Assembly (NCBI GenBank): GCA_944363645.1
Contig: CALVUR010000010.1
Location: 1-46,419, forward strand
Source: an uncultured Clostridia bacterium
GTDB lineage: Bacteria; Bacillota; Clostridia; Christensenellales; Borkfalkiaceae
DNA: 46,419 nucleotides
Direction: 5' to 3'
Shown: positions 18,834-28,180 of the stretch, one piece after another
Layout of the letters: every line of letters begins with the position of its first letter
Position numbering within the stretch: position 1 is the first letter of the stretch
Notes under the pieces: generated by a model
Seen by the model: only the letters and a program-made list of their open reading frames with translations
What the model was told of the DNA's origin: nothing
Databases searched by the model: none
Translations under genes and position numbers: made by a program

Positions 18834-19991
18834 TCAATAAGTAACTACTTCAACATTTTGCAACGCTTCGTCAATAAGTGCATCAACATCTAAAGCCTTT
18901 TCAGCCTTTAAAACAACTTCCATTTTAGGCTTTGTTGCTGGGAATTTTGGTAAAAATACCGTACAGCAATCTTCATAAGGCAAAATTGATGTTTCGTAAG
19001 TGCCAATTTTGTTGGAGATTTCGATAATTTCAAGCTTATCAAAAGCAATCAATGGTCTTAGCATAGGAAGAGTTACAACAGCGTTTGAAGTAGTAATGCT
19101 TTCAATCGTTTGGCTTGCAACTTGACCTAAACTTTCGCCGGTAATAATCGCTTGACAGCCGTTTTCTTTGCCGATTCTTTCAGCAATACGCATCATAAAC
19201 CTACGCATCATTGTAATCATTAAATCTTCAGGACATTTTTTGTGAATTTCTTCCTGAATATGGGTAAATTTAACGATGTGAAGTTTAAGACCGCCAGAAT
19301 ACTCGCTTACCATTTGCGCCAAAGTTTTAACTTTATCTAAAGCGGCTTCGCTTGTGTATGGATAACTATGGAAGTGTACAGCCTCTAAACGCATACCACG
19401 TTTCGCAAGCATAAAGCCGGCAACGGGGCTATCAATACCGCCCGATATCATTAACATACCTTTGCCAGAAGAGCCAACAGGAAGACCGCCAAGCCCTTTA
19501 ATTACATCGGTGTAAACCAAAGTTTCGCCACTTTCACGAATATCGATATTTACCACAAACTGCGGATTTATAACGTTTACTTTGATATTTGGCTCGTATT
19601 TTTCAAGTAAAACTGCGCCAATTTCACTGGAAAGTTCAACCGAATGCATGGGGAATTTTTTGTCGGCACGGTTAGTGTTGACTTTAAACTCGCCCACCTT
19701 GTTTTTTGTAACTTCTATAGCGCATTCTTTAATGTTTTCAAAATTACTTTCAACAACTTTAGCGGGACTTATTGTATGAATACCGCAGATTTTGAGCAAT
19801 TTTGAAAGGATTAAAGAGTAATCAGCTTCGTCATAATCTTCAATTAAGTAACGAGTGTTGATCGCCTTAAAGGAATGTTTAATATCTTTTAAAGATTTTT
19901 GAATGGCTTCGATTAAAAGTCTTTCAAAAAAACTTTTGTTTTTACCTTTTAAATGTATTTCGCAATATCTAATAATAATAGCATTTTTCAT
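18834..19991 (-). CDS. thiI: tRNA 4-thiouridine synthase ThiI
   Basis: A 385-residue enzyme that adenylates U8 of tRNA and inserts sulfur to make s4U; in many bacteria it also serves thiamine thiazole synthesis. An N-terminal ferredoxin-like domain with RYCEIHLKGKN leads into a THUMP domain (about 60-165) and a PP-loop ATPase with SGGIDSPV (183-190). No C-terminal rhodanese domain is present, as is typical for Firmicutes, where a dedicated cysteine desulfurase delivers sulfur. Its ATG shares one base with the stop of that desulfurase gene (TAATG). Confidence 0.95.
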   Translation of the reverse strand: MKNAIIIRYCEIHLKGKNKSFFERLLIEAIQKSLKDIKHSFKAINTRYLIEDYDEADYSLILSKLLKICGIHTISPAKVVESNFENIKECAIEVTKNKVGEFKVNTNRADKKFPMHSVELSSEIGAVLLEKYEPNIKVNVINPQFVVNIDIRESGETLVYTDVIKGLGGLPVGSSGKGMLMISGGIDSPVAGFMLAKRGMRLEAVHFHSYPYTSEAALDKVKTLAQMVSEYSGGLKLHIVKFTHIQEEIHKKCPEDLMITMMRRFMMRIAERIGKENGCQAIITGESLGQVASQTIESITTSNAVVTLPMLRPLIAFDKLEIIEISNKIGTYETSILPYEDCCTVFLPKFPATKPKMEVVLKAEKALDVDALIDEALQNVEVVTY

Positions 19992-21115
19992 TAATTTATC
20001 TTCTCACTTAATTTTGATGCATTAAAATTGAGCCTATCAACGGCAAATTTAACTTCTTCATAAGTTGTGTATGGTGCAAAACTTAACCTTACAACGCCGT
20101 TTAAAATTTTAGGATCGTTTGTAAATGACGAGATAATTCTTGAGTAAGGTTTTTTAGATGAACAAGCAGAACCTGTACCAACAACTATACCTTCGTCATC
20201 AAGCATGTTTTGAAGCACCGCCCCACGAAGCCCTAAAGCTGAAACACTTACTATGTAGGGCGAAGCATTTTCTATAGGCGATAAAACTTTAAAGAGTGTT
20301 TTATCAATATTATCTATAACAATTTGTTTAAGAGATTGTACATGTTCAAGATTTTTTTGCATGTTCTCTAACCTTTCGGTGTAAACATCTGCAAAAAGTT
20401 TTAGACCAAGTACATTTTCCGTACCAGACCTAACACCATTTTCTTGACCACCGCCTAAAATAAATGCGGGGATGTTTAGATTTTGTTTGCAAATTAAAGC
20501 ACCGGTGCCTTTTAAGCCACCTATTTTATGTGCGGAAACTGAGTAAAGGTCAACGTTATCGCCAAGCAAATAATCAATTTTGCCAAACGCTTGAACGCCA
20601 TCACTATGAAAAATTATATTTTTGTTTATTTGTTTTACTCTATCGGCAATTTGATTTATCGGGTTTATTGAGCCCGTTTCATTATTGACATGAACGATGC
20701 TAACAAAACAAGTGTTATTATCAATTTTAGAAAGAAGGTCATCAATATCGACAAAACCACCTTCTGTAAGTTTAGCAAACCTTACCTCTATCCCTTTTTC
20801 TTTCATCTTCATAAAGGGGTTATAAACGGCAGAATGTTCGCCTAAACTTGTAACAATATTGCCACGTTTACTAAATCCAAAAATTGCCGTATTGTCGCTT
20901 TCAGTACCGCAAGAAGTTAGTATAACTTTGCGAAATCTATTTTTGCCTAAAAGCGCATTTTTAAATGAATTTATATCGCCACTAACTTTTCTTCCGCCAG
21001 AATATAACGACGAAGGATTAAAATAATAATCGTTATAATACTTGGTCGCAAGCGCAAGTTTTTCTTCATCACACTTAGTTGTGGCGGCATTATCTAAATA
21101 TATAATTTTATCCAT
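19991..21115 (-). CDS. Cysteine desulfurase (NifS/IscS-like, ThiI partner)
   Basis: A 374-residue PLP enzyme that releases sulfur from cysteine as a protein persulfide. It has YLDNAATT at the N-terminus, FHSDGVQAFGK, the PLP lysine K197 in SAHKIGGLKG, and the persulfide cysteine C318 in GTGSACSS. Direct overlap with thiI argues that it is the dedicated sulfur donor for s4U (NifZ-type in Bacillus) rather than for Fe-S assembly; no scaffold gene is nearby. The ATG follows TGATATAAT by 8 bases with no ribosome site. An inverted repeat lies at the -35 region. Confidence 0.93.
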   Translation of the reverse strand: MDKIIYLDNAATTKCDEEKLALATKYYNDYYFNPSSLYSGGRKVSGDINSFKNALLGKNRFRKVILTSCGTESDNTAIFGFSKRGNIVTSLGEHSAVYNPFMKMKEKGIEVRFAKLTEGGFVDIDDLLSKIDNNTCFVSIVHVNNETGSINPINQIADRVKQINKNIIFHSDGVQAFGKIDYLLGDNVDLYSVSAHKIGGLKGTGALICKQNLNIPAFILGGGQENGVRSGTENVLGLKLFADVYTERLENMQKNLEHVQSLKQIVIDNIDKTLFKVLSPIENASPYIVSVSALGLRGAVLQNMLDDEGIVVGTGSACSSKKPYSRIISSFTNDPKILNGVVRLSFAPYTTYEEVKFAVDRLNFNASKLSEKIN

Positions 21116-21123
21116 AATTTCGC

Positions 21124-21132
21124 ATTATATCA
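21124..21132 (-). promoter_or_regulatory. Extended -10 promoter of the cysteine desulfurase, predicted leaderless
   Basis: TGATATAAT (21124-21132) is a full extended -10 element ending 8 bases before the ATG at 21115. I see no -35 match; that position is taken by the inverted repeat at 21147-21165. Confidence 0.68.
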
Positions 21133-21146
21133 ACGATTTTGAAAAT

Positions 21147-21165
21147 TTTTATGTTTTACATAAAA
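21147..21165. promoter_or_regulatory. Inverted repeat in the -35 region of the desulfurase promoter
   Basis: TTTTATGT-TTT-ACATAAAA is a perfect 8-bp dyad with a 3-base centre, about 18 bases upstream of the -10 box. It may be an operator; it could also be a weak hairpin at the end of the mutS2 message. The core TTATGT-N3-ACATAA recurs at 29841-29855. Confidence 0.5.
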
Positions 21166-21179
21166 GTAAATCATTTAAA

Positions 21180-23543
21180 TTATTTTAATGTAACAATGGT
21201 TACGCCGTTTTCACCTTCGCCGTATTTACCAAGTCTAAAACTTTCAACAACCGGCGATTTTCTTAATATTTCGTGTACGGCATTTAAAAGTATTTTTTGC
21301 CCCTTACCGTGAACAATTCTTAAAGTATTTACACCTTTTAAAACTGCTTGATCCAAGTATTTAACAACTTCATCCATCGCCTCTTCACGGCGTTTACCGA
21401 TAATGTTTAACTCGGTATTAAAGGAAGTTACAGGGCTAACCGAAACTTTAACTTCGGTATTTACTTTTTTCTTTTTAGGCATCTTTTCGTTTATAAAAAG
21501 TTCCCTTGCTTTTACGCTCATTCTCATGCTACCAATAGCAATAAAGCATTCTTCCTTTTTGGGGTTAATGCTTTGAACGACGCCGTAATTTCCGGTCGCT
21601 TTGACATAAACTGTATCGCCTATTTTTAGTTTGTTTATATCGCACTTTGTAAGCATCAACGGCTCTTCTTCGTCTTCCGTCATGTTATATTTCTTTTCTT
21701 CAAGTTTGTTTCTCAAAGTGCGTGCGGTAATAATATCACCACTTGATATCTCTTCTTTAGCAAGGATATCCTTAATTTTTTCAACAAGTTCATCTGCTTC
21801 TTCAACCTTTTCGTTGATAATTCTTCGAGATTCGGCTTTAGCAGATGCGTAAAGTTTTGCCCTATCACTTTCAAGTTTTTGCTTTTGCTTTTCAATAAGG
21901 GCTAATTCTTCTTTAGATTTATTTAAGTTTTCAACAAGTTCAAGTCGCTCGCTTTCAGCGGTCTTTCTTGTCTTTTCTGCTTCCCTTAAAACATTTTCAA
22001 AAGAAACTTTATTTTCAGATAATAACGAAGTAGCATACTCGGTAATTTGTTTATCTAAACCAAGCCTTGAAGCAATTTCTATTGCGTTTGAAGTACCGGG
22101 TATACCGATATTTAATTTATAAATTGGCGCAAATGTTTCGCTGTCAAAATCCATTGAAGCATTGATAATATCAGGGCTTACATAGGCAAATTCTTTCAAC
22201 CTACTATAATGAGTTGTAATAATGCCATAACTGCCCTTTTTAAGCAATTTTTCAATGATTGCTTGTGCAAGCGCACTACCCTCATCCGGATCAGTTCCTG
22301 CGCCAATTTCGTCGATTAAAACAAGCGATTTTGAGTCAACAAAATTTGTTATCTCAACCAAATTTTTAATGTGTGAAGAGAATGTTGACAAACTTTGTTC
22401 TATGCTTTGTTCATCACCAACATCCACAAAAATATTATCAAAAAGTGCCAAAGTTGTTTGGTCGTGGCATGGTACAAACATACCGCTTGTTGCCATTAAA
22501 GTAAGCAAACCAACAAGTTTTAAAGTAACTGTTTTACCACCCGTATTTGGGCCTGTAATAAGTAAATAACGTGCCTTTTTCCCAAGATGAACATCAAGTG
22601 GCACCACCTTTTTAGGATCAATCAATGGATGTCTACCACGTTTGATATCAATAATGCCTTTTTGGTTGATAATTGGCATTTTTGAGCGGGTCTTATACGC
22701 ATAAGTCGCCCTTGCTGTATATTCGTCAATATCACGAATAAGTTCAGCGTTATACAACAATTTTTGACTTATCATGCCGATTTTATGTGATAAATCTCTA
22801 ATAATTTCTTCTACTTCGGCACTTTCTTCGGCGGTTGTAACACGAAGTTGGTTGTTAAGTTCCAACACTTCAACGGGCTCGATAAAAACTGTTGAACCTG
22901 TTGACGATTGGTCGTGGACAAACCCCTTAATTTTGGATCTATACTCGCTTTTTACCGGGATAACATACCTATCACCACGCATTGTAACAATATTTTCTTG
23001 CAAAAACTTATCGCCGGCGTGAATGTAGGAATTTAATCGTTCCCTAATTTGTTCATTTAATTTTTTGATTTTACGGCGTAATTGGTAAAGTTTTTCAGAA
23101 GCATCATCAGCAAGTTTTTCATCGCTGATAACCTTTGATAGAATTTCCTTTTCCAAATACTGATCACAGTAAAGTGAACCAGCAATTTCTGGCAAATACA
23201 CGATATTTTCGTCAACTATCGCCGTAAATGTATTTCTTATAAGCCTTGATGCCTTTAAAAGCCTCGCCGCACGGATAAGTTCCGCAAGCGACAAAAGTGC
23301 GCCCTTTTCAGCACGTTCAATTTCGTTAGAAGGCTCGTCAAAAAACTCTATTCCACTTACACCATAATCAAACAAAAGTTTATACGCTTCCTGCGTCTTT
23401 TTAAGCGCAACATTTACGCTTTCAATGTCGGAAAATGGGGTTAACGAAAGTAACCTCTGTTTCGTGCCCTTTAAAATGGCATAATTGGAAACGAGGCTTA
23501 AAACCTTGTCATATTCAAGTGTTTTAAGAGTTTTTTCAGTCAT
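21180..23543 (-). CDS. mutS2: Endonuclease MutS2 / ribosome-splitting factor
   Basis: A 787-residue ABC-class ATPase. It has a MutS-type clamp and lever region with coiled coils, then Walker A GPNTGGKT (331-338), the signature and Walker B region LVLIDEIGAGTDPDEGSALAQAI, a long coiled coil (about 515-620), a KOW-like region (IGDTVYVKATGNYGVV) and a C-terminal Smr domain (LRIVHGKG). MutS2 suppresses homologous recombination and, in Bacillus, senses collided ribosomes. No MutS mismatch-binding domain is present, as expected. It starts one base after the pheT stop, so it belongs to the pheST unit. Confidence 0.95.
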   Translation of the reverse strand: MTEKTLKTLEYDKVLSLVSNYAILKGTKQRLLSLTPFSDIESVNVALKKTQEAYKLLFDYGVSGIEFFDEPSNEIERAEKGALLSLAELIRAARLLKASRLIRNTFTAIVDENIVYLPEIAGSLYCDQYLEKEILSKVISDEKLADDASEKLYQLRRKIKKLNEQIRERLNSYIHAGDKFLQENIVTMRGDRYVIPVKSEYRSKIKGFVHDQSSTGSTVFIEPVEVLELNNQLRVTTAEESAEVEEIIRDLSHKIGMISQKLLYNAELIRDIDEYTARATYAYKTRSKMPIINQKGIIDIKRGRHPLIDPKKVVPLDVHLGKKARYLLITGPNTGGKTVTLKLVGLLTLMATSGMFVPCHDQTTLALFDNIFVDVGDEQSIEQSLSTFSSHIKNLVEITNFVDSKSLVLIDEIGAGTDPDEGSALAQAIIEKLLKKGSYGIITTHYSRLKEFAYVSPDIINASMDFDSETFAPIYKLNIGIPGTSNAIEIASRLGLDKQITEYATSLLSENKVSFENVLREAEKTRKTAESERLELVENLNKSKEELALIEKQKQKLESDRAKLYASAKAESRRIINEKVEEADELVEKIKDILAKEEISSGDIITARTLRNKLEEKKYNMTEDEEEPLMLTKCDINKLKIGDTVYVKATGNYGVVQSINPKKEECFIAIGSMRMSVKARELFINEKMPKKKKVNTEVKVSVSPVTSFNTELNIIGKRREEAMDEVVKYLDQAVLKGVNTLRIVHGKGQKILLNAVHEILRKSPVVESFRLGKYGEGENGVTIVTLK

Positions 23544-23544
23544 T

Positions 23545-25941
23545 TTACCTTAATTTAACGCCTATAGCATCAAGTTTATTTAATATTTTTCTTACATAGT
23601 TATCAACTTCTTCAACTTCCAAAGTCTTTTCGTTTGAAGAGAAAGTTAAGCGGTAAGCCATACTCTTTTTAGTTGATAAAATATGTTCGCCAGTGTAAAC
23701 ATCGAAAAGTTCAACGCTTGCCAAATTTTTAATTTTTGCAGAAGCGATTGCATCTAAAATTTCGCCGTTTGTGGTTTGTTTGTCGCAAACAAGTGCCAAA
23801 TCTCTTTCAACTGTTGGGAATTTAGAGAATGTCTTAATATAAATTGCCCTATCAAAATGATCGCAAAGTGCCTTGTAATCAATTTCTGCCACATATAAAG
23901 GCTTGTCTATACCAAGTTTTTCACAAGTAACAGGACTTAATTGACCAAGGTAAGCAACTTCATTACCTTCTTCGTCTAAATAAACAGCGCACCTTGTTGG
24001 GTGTAAGAATGGTTTAATTGTCTTTTGAATTTTAAGTTTTTTGCTGTAAAATAGCGAATTTACCAAGCCTTCAATAGCACCTTTTAATGTAAAGAAGTCT
24101 TCATTTTCACCATACATTACCATGCAAAGCGTTGTTCTTTCTTCCGGTAACTGTTCAAGTGGCAATTTATCCGCTAAATAAACCTTTGCAATTTCAAAAA
24201 TTCTACCCTGCAAATTTTTCTTATTGATATTTCTGCAAGCAGCGGCAACAACTGATGGTAAAAGTGTTGTGCGCATAATGCTTAAATCTTCGCCGAGCGG
24301 ATTTTTAAGTTTGATAAGGTTTAAATTTTCCGTATCAATGTCAAAGTTTGCGTAATCTTTTGGTGAGATAAATGAGTAAGTAATAACTTCGTTAAAGCCA
24401 TTATATCTCAAATAATCTTTAGCGTTTTGTTCTTTAACTTGTTGGAAGTTTCTTCCACCGTGAGTGATTTCAGAATCTTTTAAAAGAGTTGAAGTAATGT
24501 GGTCATAACCATACATTCTTATAATTTCTTCAGCTAAATCTGGATAATCTTCAACATCTTCACGATAAAGCGGAACAACAGCAGTTAAATTATCACCATC
24601 AATAGTGCATTCAAAGTTTAAGCCTGTTAAAATGTTTTTAACGACATCACAAGGTACTTGAATACCTAAAAGTTTGTTAATCTTTGATAAGTTTGTATTG
24701 ATTACTTTTCTTTCAAGAGAAACGGAATTTTTATCGATATATGAGCATGAAACAGTGCCAACACCGAGATTTGCAATAAGTGAAAGTGCACGTTTCATAC
24801 CGATTTCAGCAGTGCAAGCATCTACGCCCTTTTCAAACCTTGCGGAAGAATCAGAACGTTGGTTGAGTTTTTTGGAGTTTTTACGGATGTTATCACGTTT
24901 AAAGGTTGCCGCTTCAAAAACGATTTCTTTAGTATCGTCTTTAATGCCACTGCCTAAGCCACCCATAATACCAGCCAAAGCACTTGGTTTATCCTTGTCG
25001 CAGATAACCAAAACATCGCTGTCTAAAGTAAATTCTTTTTCGTCAAGGGTAACAATCTTTTCGCCATCATTTGCACGTCTTACAACGATTTCACCGCCAG
25101 TCAATTCACGATAATCAAAAGCATGCATTGGTTGACCAATTTCGTTTAAAACATAGTTTGTAATGTCGACAACGTTGTTAATTGCCCTAATGCCCATTAA
25201 ATACAAGCGTTTTTGCATCCACTTCGGTGATGGTGCAATCTTGATATCTTTTACATACGCACCGATATATCTTGGGCAAAGTTCGGTGTCTAAAACTGAT
25301 ATTTGAATTTTATCTTCCGTCTTAACATCACAAGTTTGATAATCTAAGTTTGGCATTTTAAGTGGAAGTTGTAATAAAGCAGAAACTTCCCTTGCGATAC
25401 CCAAAATGCTTTGGCAGTCTGGGCGGTTTGCCGTTACGGAAATATCAAAAACGGTGTCTTTAATGTCAAGTAAATCTTTTACTTCTTGTCCAAGTTCAAA
25501 ATCGTCATGGAAAATTAAAACAGAATCGCCACCAGCACCATCATAATATTCTTCGGTGATACCAATTTCTTCGCCACCACAGAACATACCGAATGATTCA
25601 ATGCCACGAAGTTTACCATTTTTAATGGTAGTACCGTCTGCCAAAGTTGCGCCATTTACTGCAACAGGAACGATATCGCCTTCTTGAACATTTTTTGCAT
25701 TGGTTACGATTTGCAAAATGCCATAACTACCGGCATCAACTTGACAAACAAAAAGTTTATCAGCAGCCGGGTGTTGTGCCTTTTGTAAAATTTTACAAGT
25801 AACGATTTTATTTACATTTTTATTAATTTCAATGACTTCTTCAACTTCAAAGCCACATGAAAACAAGCCATCACGCAATTTTTCAACGCTTACGGCGGAA
25901 ATATCTACATATTCATTTAACCAACTTAACGGAACTCTCAT
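23545..25941 (-). CDS. pheT: Phenylalanyl-tRNA synthetase beta subunit
   Basis: A 798-residue subunit of the (alpha-beta)2 enzyme. In order: the N-terminal EMAP-like tRNA-binding domain (KILQKAQHPAADKLFVCQVD), B1 and B5 domains, the B3/B4 editing domain (NRPDCQSILGIAREVSALL, NVVDITNYV), the catalytic-like core, and a C-terminal ferredoxin-fold anticodon-binding domain (FSKFPTVERDLALV). The length is typical. It begins 11 bases after pheS with AGGTGAG upstream of the ATG, and is followed one base later by mutS2. Confidence 0.96.
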   Translation of the reverse strand: MRVPLSWLNEYVDISAVSVEKLRDGLFSCGFEVEEVIEINKNVNKIVTCKILQKAQHPAADKLFVCQVDAGSYGILQIVTNAKNVQEGDIVPVAVNGATLADGTTIKNGKLRGIESFGMFCGGEEIGITEEYYDGAGGDSVLIFHDDFELGQEVKDLLDIKDTVFDISVTANRPDCQSILGIAREVSALLQLPLKMPNLDYQTCDVKTEDKIQISVLDTELCPRYIGAYVKDIKIAPSPKWMQKRLYLMGIRAINNVVDITNYVLNEIGQPMHAFDYRELTGGEIVVRRANDGEKIVTLDEKEFTLDSDVLVICDKDKPSALAGIMGGLGSGIKDDTKEIVFEAATFKRDNIRKNSKKLNQRSDSSARFEKGVDACTAEIGMKRALSLIANLGVGTVSCSYIDKNSVSLERKVINTNLSKINKLLGIQVPCDVVKNILTGLNFECTIDGDNLTAVVPLYREDVEDYPDLAEEIIRMYGYDHITSTLLKDSEITHGGRNFQQVKEQNAKDYLRYNGFNEVITYSFISPKDYANFDIDTENLNLIKLKNPLGEDLSIMRTTLLPSVVAAACRNINKKNLQGRIFEIAKVYLADKLPLEQLPEERTTLCMVMYGENEDFFTLKGAIEGLVNSLFYSKKLKIQKTIKPFLHPTRCAVYLDEEGNEVAYLGQLSPVTCEKLGIDKPLYVAEIDYKALCDHFDRAIYIKTFSKFPTVERDLALVCDKQTTNGEILDAIASAKIKNLASVELFDVYTGEHILSTKKSMAYRLTFSSNEKTLEVEEVDNYVRKILNKLDAIGVKLR

Positions 25942-25952
25942 AATCTCACCTA

Positions 25953-26972
25953 TTACTTAAATTGTTTTACGAATCTTAAATCGTCGTCAAAGAACATTCT
26001 TATATCGGGAATGTGGTATTTTAGCATTGCGATACGTTCTAAACCGATACCGAATGCGTAGCCTGTGTAAACATCTGGGTCAATACCGCAGTTTTTAAGT
26101 ACATTTCTGTTTACCATACCAGCACCTAAAACTTCAATCCAGCCCGTGCCTTTGCAAAGTTTACAGCCCTTACCGCCACATTCAAAACAAGAAACGTCAA
26201 CTTCTACACTGGGTTCGGTAAATGGGAAGTAAGACGGACGAAGCCTTGTTTTAATGTCCTTACCGAAAATGTGTTTTAAGATTTCTTCAAGTGTGCCCTT
26301 AAGGTCGCATAATGAAAGATTTTTATCTACAACAAGCCCTTCTATTTGATGGAAAATTGGTGAGTGAGTTGCATCGTCGTCAGACCTATAAGTTCTGCCG
26401 GGACACATTACCTTAATTGGAGGTTTTGTTGTTGTCATAACATGTACTTGACCTGGTGAAGTGTGAGTTCTAAGCAAAATACTGTCGGTGATATAGAAAG
26501 TATCTTGCATATCCCTTGCTGGGTGGTCTTCTGGGATGTTGAGCATTTGGAAGTTTGTTTTGTCCGTTTCAATTTCAGGACCTTCATAAACAACAAAGCC
26601 AAGACCAGAAAACGCATCGATCAAGTCATTTTTAACAAGTGTAATTGGGTGCAATGTGCCCAATTCATTTTGTTTACCGGGAAGTGTAATATCGATGGCT
26701 TCAGTTTCATACTTTCTTTGAAGTTCATATTTTTTTACAACTTCTTCACGGTTTGCAATAAGTTGCTCAATTTGAGCACGTAAAGTGTTTACTTGCTGAC
26801 CAAGTAAAGGTCTTTCTTCTGGTGCTAAATCTCTCATACCTTTAAGTAGTCCAGTAACAACACCATTTCTTCCCAAAAAATCTACCTTAATATCGGATAG
26901 GATCTTTAATGTGTCTGCACAAGTCAATTTTTCTTGTACTTCTTGTAAAATTTCACTAATTTTTTTAGACAT
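25953..26972 (-). CDS. pheS: Phenylalanyl-tRNA synthetase alpha subunit
   Basis: A 339-residue catalytic subunit that charges tRNA-Phe. An N-terminal coiled coil binds tRNA. The class II core carries motif 2 ([21 protein letters not shown]) and motif 3 ([22 protein letters not shown]). A cysteine-rich loop ([17 protein letters not shown]) is the usual zinc-knuckle-like insertion of this family. GGTGG lies 3 bases before the ATG. The promoter is only about 75 bases upstream and the leader is about 47 nt, too short for a T-box, which often controls pheST in Firmicutes. Confidence 0.97.
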   Translation of the reverse strand: MSKKISEILQEVQEKLTCADTLKILSDIKVDFLGRNGVVTGLLKGMRDLAPEERPLLGQQVNTLRAQIEQLIANREEVVKKYELQRKYETEAIDITLPGKQNELGTLHPITLVKNDLIDAFSGLGFVVYEGPEIETDKTNFQMLNIPEDHPARDMQDTFYITDSILLRTHTSPGQVHVMTTTKPPIKVMCPGRTYRSDDDATHSPIFHQIEGLVVDKNLSLCDLKGTLEEILKHIFGKDIKTRLRPSYFPFTEPSVEVDVSCFECGGKGCKLCKGTGWIEVLGAGMVNRNVLKNCGIDPDVYTGYAFGIGLERIAMLKYHIPDIRMFFDDDLRFVKQFK

Positions 26973-27025
26973 AATCCACCTTTTACGTTAAATTGCGTAA
27001 AGAATTTATATTTTTGAGTAAGTTT

Positions 27026-27054
27026 ATTATAAATAAATATAAATATATAGTCAA
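27026..27054 (-). promoter_or_regulatory. Sigma-A promoter of pheS-pheT-mutS2
   Basis: TTGACT (27049-27054), 17 bases and TATAAT (27026-27031). The predicted leader is about 47 nt. A 6-bp hairpin (TTTACG/CGTAAA, 26982-26987 with 26996-27001) sits just before the ribosome site. Confidence 0.85.
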
Positions 27055-27085
27055 GTTAAGAATAGTTGATTTGAAAAATTCCAAC

Positions 27086-27118
27086 AAAAAAAACGAGCAA
27101 AATCAGCCAATTTGCTCG
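27086..27118 (-). terminator. Intrinsic terminator after yunB
   Basis: A perfect 8-bp stem (27094-27101 with 27111-27118, loop of nine) is followed on the minus strand by eight T (27086-27093). It ends the spoVAC-D-E-yunB unit. Confidence 0.92.
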
Positions 27119-27150
27119 AATTTTTTTGATATTTTCTATATTTTTTAAAA

Positions 27151-27789
27151 TTATTTGGTTTGTGCAGTATACATAGATAGGTCAACGAAGGTTTCTGGCA
27201 CCTTTCCTATAAGATAATTTTCAAAGCACAAAATTTCAATTTCATTTTGAATTTCATAACTTTTAAGCCCTGCGACAATTTTACAATCTGGCACTATTTT
27301 CAAGTAAATGCTTTGCCTTGTTTGGTTTATCCCGGCATCTTCGTAAACAGTTTTAAATTGGCATTTAACCGAATTTATCGTAATAAGTTTCAAGTTTACA
27401 GTTTGCCCTAAACCACTTAAAAAAGTTATGCCTGTAAACGCCCCCATAGGAACATCAACACCACCACTTGCCAAAATGTTATAACTTTTCAAACATTCTT
27501 CAGCCAAAGTTTTGGTTAAATAATTAAGTTTTAAACCGTTAGCTGAAATCATTACGATATTGCCATTTGCATCGCTTACGATATTAAATAAATCGCTGAA
27601 TGTGTCATCGTTTACAATTTTATTTATTGCTTGATAACACGATGTAGACATTTCTGCTTCGTAACGATTTTTGCCTATAGCAACAAGAGTTTTTGATGCG
27701 CAAATGCCTACATAAAAAATTATACCGATTATGATTAAACTTATTAAAATTATCTTTCGTTTAAACCTTTTAAAACGACAATCTTTCAC
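27151..27789 (-). CDS. yunB: Sporulation protein YunB
   Basis: A 212-residue protein with one N-terminal membrane anchor (about residues 12-30) after a basic RFKRFKRK stretch, and an extracytoplasmic domain. The pattern VDVPMGAFTGITFLSGLGQTVNLKL is the family hallmark (IDIPLGxLTGxxxLSGRGP-type). In Bacillus, yunB is a sporulation gene of unclear biochemical role. The start is GTG at 27789 with no ribosome site, 19 bases after the spoVAE stop, so it probably belongs to the spoVA message. Linkage to spoVA fits a late spore function. Confidence 0.85.
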   Translation of the reverse strand: MKDCRFKRFKRKIILISLIIIGIIFYVGICASKTLVAIGKNRYEAEMSTSCYQAINKIVNDDTFSDLFNIVSDANGNIVMISANGLKLNYLTKTLAEECLKSYNILASGGVDVPMGAFTGITFLSGLGQTVNLKLITINSVKCQFKTVYEDAGINQTRQSIYLKIVPDCKIVAGLKSYEIQNEIEILCFENYLIGKVPETFVDLSMYTAQTK

Positions 27790-27808
27790 ATAACTAATAT
27801 ATGCGATA

Positions 27809-28180
27809 TCAATGCACTTTTGACTTAGGTCGACTAATTAGTGCGACAATTAAACTAAAAACTATTGCTGCGGTTATCCCAGCAGATGCAGATTTTAAAC
27901 CACCCGTTATTGCGCCAAATAAGCCGTTTTTTGCACCACTTATCGCACCTTGTGCAAGTAAATATCCAAATCCGCTTATAGGCACAGTTGCGCCAGCACC
28001 AGCAAAGTCAATTAAGTATTCATAAACACCAAACGCTTGCAAAATTAAACCTGCAAGCATGAAAATAACTAAGATTCTGCCAGAAGTTAATTTTGTAACA
28101 TTTATCAAAATTTGCGCAATCATACAAATTGCACCGCCCACAAAAAAGGCTTTTATATACATAAAAATTATTTCCCACAT
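27809..28180 (-). CDS. spoVAE: Stage V sporulation protein AE (SpoVAEb type)
   Basis: A 123-residue membrane protein with several hydrophobic helices (about 5-25, 35-55, 60-85, 95-118). It has the GSGATVPISGFGYLLAQG-like motif shared with SpoVAC (here AGATVPISGFG) and a GALxG-type ending. With SpoVAC and SpoVAD it forms the channel that takes Ca-dipicolinate into the forespore and releases it in germination. Its ATG overlaps the spoVAD stop (TAATG). GGTGG/GGAAG just upstream, in the last spoVAD codons, can act as the ribosome site. Confidence 0.92.
   Translation of the reverse strand: MWEIIFMYIKAFFVGGAICMIAQILINVTKLTSGRILVIFMLAGLILQAFGVYEYLIDFAGAGATVPISGFGYLLAQGAISGAKNGLFGAITGGLKSASAGITAAIVFSLIVALISRPKSKVH

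Noticed and set aside
26973..27060. T-box riboswitch before pheST
   Set aside because: The predicted leader is only about 47 nt and contains neither the T-box core nor a terminator/antiterminator pair.
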